Origin: Limnohabitans sp.
Lineage (GTDB): Bacteria; Pseudomonadota; Gammaproteobacteria; Burkholderiales; Burkholderiaceae_C
Assembly: GCA_023260735.1 (NCBI GenBank)
Contig: JALQUL010000392.1
Location: forward strand, 1-7,084
Reading direction: 5' to 3'
Length of the DNA stretch: 7,084 bases
A model generated the notes under the pieces. The model did not search any database. It had not been told where the DNA came from and saw only the letters and a list, made by a program, of their open reading frames with translations. The translations under genes and the position numbers were made by a program. Within the stretch, counting starts at the first letter, position 1. Each line of letters begins with the position of its first letter. Positions 5,683-7,084 of this stretch are shown piece after piece.

Positions 5683-6816
5683 ATGAGCATTTCATCATTT
5701 GCATTCCCCACCCCGATTCAATTTGGTGCTGGCGCTAGAAAATTAATTGCCCAACATTTACTGGATAAAGGTTGTCAACGTCCTCTCATCGTGACTGACA
5801 AAGCCTTGGCTACGCTACCTGTATTAGCAGAATTCAAATCTCATTTAACTGGTTTAGATGTGGCAGTTTTTGATGGTGTTTTTGGCAATCCTACTTGTAG
5901 CCAAGTGATGGCCGGTGCCCAAGCTTTTAAAGCTCATAACGCCGATTGTGTGATCGGAGTTGGTGGTGGCGCTGCCCTAGATGTATCTAAGGTAGTGGGG
6001 GTCATGGCGACTCACCCTGGTGACATTTTAGAATATGTTTGGGACCACCCACAAGTGCGCGCTATTGTGAACGAACTACCTTACTACATTGCAGTTCCCA
6101 CCACCTCTGGTACGGGCTCTGAAGTAGGTCGCTCTAGTGTGGTTAGCGAAGACGATAGCCATTTAAAACGAGTGGTATTTAGTCCTAAAATTTTAGCAAA
6201 GACAGTTTTCGCTGACCCAGAACTCACTTTTGCATTACCTGGTCATATTACTGCAGCGACAGGTATTGACGCCTTAACCCACAACATAGAAAGTTATTTA
6301 TCTCCTGCCTATCATCCATTATGTGATGGTATTGCATTAGAGGGTACCCGTATTGCAGCTCGCTCTTTATTAAAAGCTGTGAAAGAGCCGAACAACTTAC
6401 AAGCCCGCTCTGACATGATGATGTCTTCCATGATGGGGGCAATTGCCTTCCAAAAAGACTTAGGAGCCGTACACTCCTGTGCTCACGCACTCGGCGCTGT
6501 ATGTGATTTACACCATGGCCTAGCCAATGCCTTAATGATTGATACAGTGTTGGCATGGAATTACGACGTCGTACCCGAAAAATTCGATGAACTTGCTCAT
6601 GTTTGTGGTGTGACAGGCGGTGGCAAGGCTTTTGTCGCATGGATCCAAGATTTAAAAGCCAGCATTGGTATTAAAGGCAAACTATCCGATCACGGTGTTA
6701 AAGTCGAGCATCTGGCCCGCCTTGTTGAAATTGCCACTGCTGATATTTGCCATCAAACCAACCCAAGACCTTGCACAGCTGCAGACTTTGAACGTTTATT
6801 TAATGCCGCTTTATAA
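5683..6816 (+). CDS. Iron-containing (type III) alcohol dehydrogenase
   Basis: The 377-residue protein matches the length and two-domain layout of group III, iron-activated NAD(P)-dependent alcohol dehydrogenases. The N-terminal nucleotide-binding part carries GVGGGAALD (92-100), a GGGSxxD motif with the serine replaced by alanine, and PTTSGTGSE (139-147). The C-terminal helical part supplies the metal ligands D196 and H200 (GIDALTH), H264 (VHSCAH) and H278 (LHHGLAN), at the same spacing as E. coli FucO, so it should be active. Beside the amine ligase and an aldehyde dehydrogenase, its likely substrate is the free hydroxyl of a gamma-glutamylated amino alcohol, which it would oxidise to an aldehyde in the cytoplasm (inference). 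A free short alcohol is the alternative. The ATG at 5683 opens straight into the usual FAFPTPIQFG beginning; no Shine-Dalgarno is visible in the T-rich leader. Confidence 0.9.
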   Translation: MSISSFAFPTPIQFGAGARKLIAQHLLDKGCQRPLIVTDKALATLPVLAEFKSHLTGLDVAVFDGVFGNPTCSQVMAGAQAFKAHNADCVIGVGGGAALDVSKVVGVMATHPGDILEYVWDHPQVRAIVNELPYYIAVPTTSGTGSEVGRSSVVSEDDSHLKRVVFSPKILAKTVFADPELTFALPGHITAATGIDALTHNIESYLSPAYHPLCDGIALEGTRIAARSLLKAVKEPNNLQARSDMMMSSMMGAIAFQKDLGAVHSCAHALGAVCDLHHGLANALMIDTVLAWNYDVVPEKFDELAHVCGVTGGGKAFVAWIQDLKASIGIKGKLSDHGVKVEHLARLVEIATADICHQTNPRPCTAADFERLFNAAL

Positions 6817-6859
6817 AGGTAAAAGTGGCAGTTGCCTTAAGTGGTCAACTGCCACCTTT
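6815..6859 (+). terminator. Strong hairpin after the alcohol dehydrogenase, probable terminator
   Basis: GTGGCAGTTG (6825-6834) pairs perfectly with CAACTGCCAC (6846-6855) across an 11-nt loop. Outside it, AAAGG and CCTTT can also pair if four to five left-arm bases bulge out. The hairpin starts just after the stop codon. Only CTTTC follows the right arm, so the T run is poor: it may be a weak terminator or a 3'-end stabilising structure. Confidence 0.5.
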
Positions 6860-6885
6860 CATAAATGATGGCAAGCAGTCCTTGT

Positions 6886-6913
6886 TTAACGCATTTTTAA
6901 TTGAATCTATTAT
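6886..6913 (+). promoter_or_regulatory. Promoter candidate for the aldehyde dehydrogenase gene
   Basis: TTAACG (6886-6891; 4 of 6) and TATTAT (6908-6913; 5 of 6) are separated by 16 bp. Transcription would begin near 6920, only about 5 nt before the ATG, giving an almost leaderless message, which fits the absence of a ribosome binding site. The region is A/T-rich, so a chance match is possible. Confidence 0.3.
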
Positions 6914-6924
6914 TTGCATTGATT

Positions 6925-7084
6925 ATGAAAACACTCTCCGTCTTCAACCCTGCTAATGCAGAAAAAATTGCCGATTTGCCAGCCGATGATGCAACTTCGG
7001 TTGCAGAAAAATTCCAACTTGCCAGCACAGCGCAAAAAAAATGGGCACAAGTTCCTTTTGCCCAGCGTCTTGCTTGTTTACAAA
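6925..7084 (+). CDS. Aldehyde dehydrogenase, N-terminal fragment (3' end outside window)
   Basis: Fifty-three codons are visible from the ATG at 6925 to the right edge. The start SVFNPANAEKIADLPADDAT, followed by a helix with STAQKKWAQVPFAQRLACLQ, is the standard opening of the NAD(P)-dependent aldehyde dehydrogenase superfamily: a VxNPAxGE-like strand pair, then the helix with WA..P...R. The catalytic cysteine and glutamate and the cofactor loops lie beyond the window, so the subfamily cannot be set. Position after the ligase and alcohol dehydrogenase suggests it oxidises the aldehyde they produce, to gamma-glutamylglycine if the substrate is ethanolamine (inference). No Shine-Dalgarno is seen. 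Confidence 0.82.
   Translation, partial: MKTLSVFNPANAEKIADLPADDATSVAEKFQLASTAQKKWAQVPFAQRLACLQ

Noticed and set aside
6248..6640. 130-codon - strand frame inside the alcohol dehydrogenase gene
   Set aside because: It is antisense to a gene with all catalytic motifs intact; composition is typical of a shadow frame.
6665..6868. 67-codon + strand frame overlapping the alcohol dehydrogenase 3' end and the hairpin
   Set aside because: It runs out of frame through the dehydrogenase C-terminus and the inverted repeat; no ribosome site or family resemblance.
2532..6902. Shared TTTAATT strings upstream of the permease (2532-2538), ligase (4121-4127) and aldehyde dehydrogenase (6896-6902)
   Set aside because: The string is pure A/T in A/T-rich spacers, at varying distance from the starts; chance explains it.
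2582..7084. Putrescine (Puu) degradation operon
   Set aside because: No amine oxidase like PuuB is present, the permease looks like the ethanolamine type, and an alcohol dehydrogenase is inserted.
1..7084. Mobile element, prophage, CRISPR array or tRNA/rRNA gene
   Set aside because: I saw no transposase or integrase, no repeated spacer array, no terminal repeats and no tRNA-like cloverleaf; gene composition is even across the window.

Overview
The window looks like a chromosomal amine-catabolism locus from a proteobacterium of moderate-to-low G+C, probably beta or gamma. The reasons are the gene families present (class III glutamine-synthetase-like ligase, EutR-type AraC regulator, fungal/DSD1-type D-amino-acid lyase) and the A/T-rich codon third positions, with many TTA, TTT and AAA codons. 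The lineage is inferred, not proven. I see no RNA genes, mobile elements, CRISPR arrays or duplicated blocks.

Layout. (1) Positions 1-1347, + strand: the last 37 codons of a zinc/PLP D-serine dehydratase-like enzyme, then 30 bp later a 12-helix MFS transporter of unknown substrate. (2) 1339-2370, - strand: an AraC-family regulator that meets the transporter tail to tail with a 9-bp overlap. (3) 2371-2581: a divergent control region. It holds a good sigma-70-type promoter and ribosome binding site for the regulator, several dyad symmetries, and a strong ribosome binding site for the permease. (4) 2582 to the right edge, + strand: an APC-family permease of the ethanolamine-permease type, a glutamine-synthetase-like gamma-glutamyl-amine ligase, an iron-dependent (type III) alcohol dehydrogenase, and the first 53 codons of an aldehyde dehydrogenase. 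Spacers of 107, 132 and 108 bp separate these four genes. The first contains a clear intrinsic terminator and the third a strong hairpin, so the genes probably form several transcription units rather than one tight operon.

How the genes may work together. The set reads as a cobalamin-independent route for an amino alcohol, most likely ethanolamine. The permease imports it and the ligase joins its amine to the gamma-carboxyl of glutamate. The alcohol dehydrogenase turns the free hydroxyl into an aldehyde, and the aldehyde dehydrogenase oxidises that to an acid (gamma-glutamylglycine if the substrate is ethanolamine). A gamma-glutamyl hydrolase would then release glutamate and the amino acid, but none is visible here. 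The ligase keeps the glutamate/ATP/metal motifs of glutamine synthetase. By eye it has lost the ammonium-handling residues: a tryptophan stands where the catalytic flap glutamate should be, and the DGSS loop is gone. It also lacks the adenylylation tyrosine motif. The divergent AraC regulator is the obvious candidate controller. The logic resembles known gamma-glutamylation pathways (Pseudomonas Ipu, Streptomyces GlnA4, E. coli Puu), but an alcohol dehydrogenase stands where the Puu pathway uses an amine oxidase. The substrate assignment is inference.
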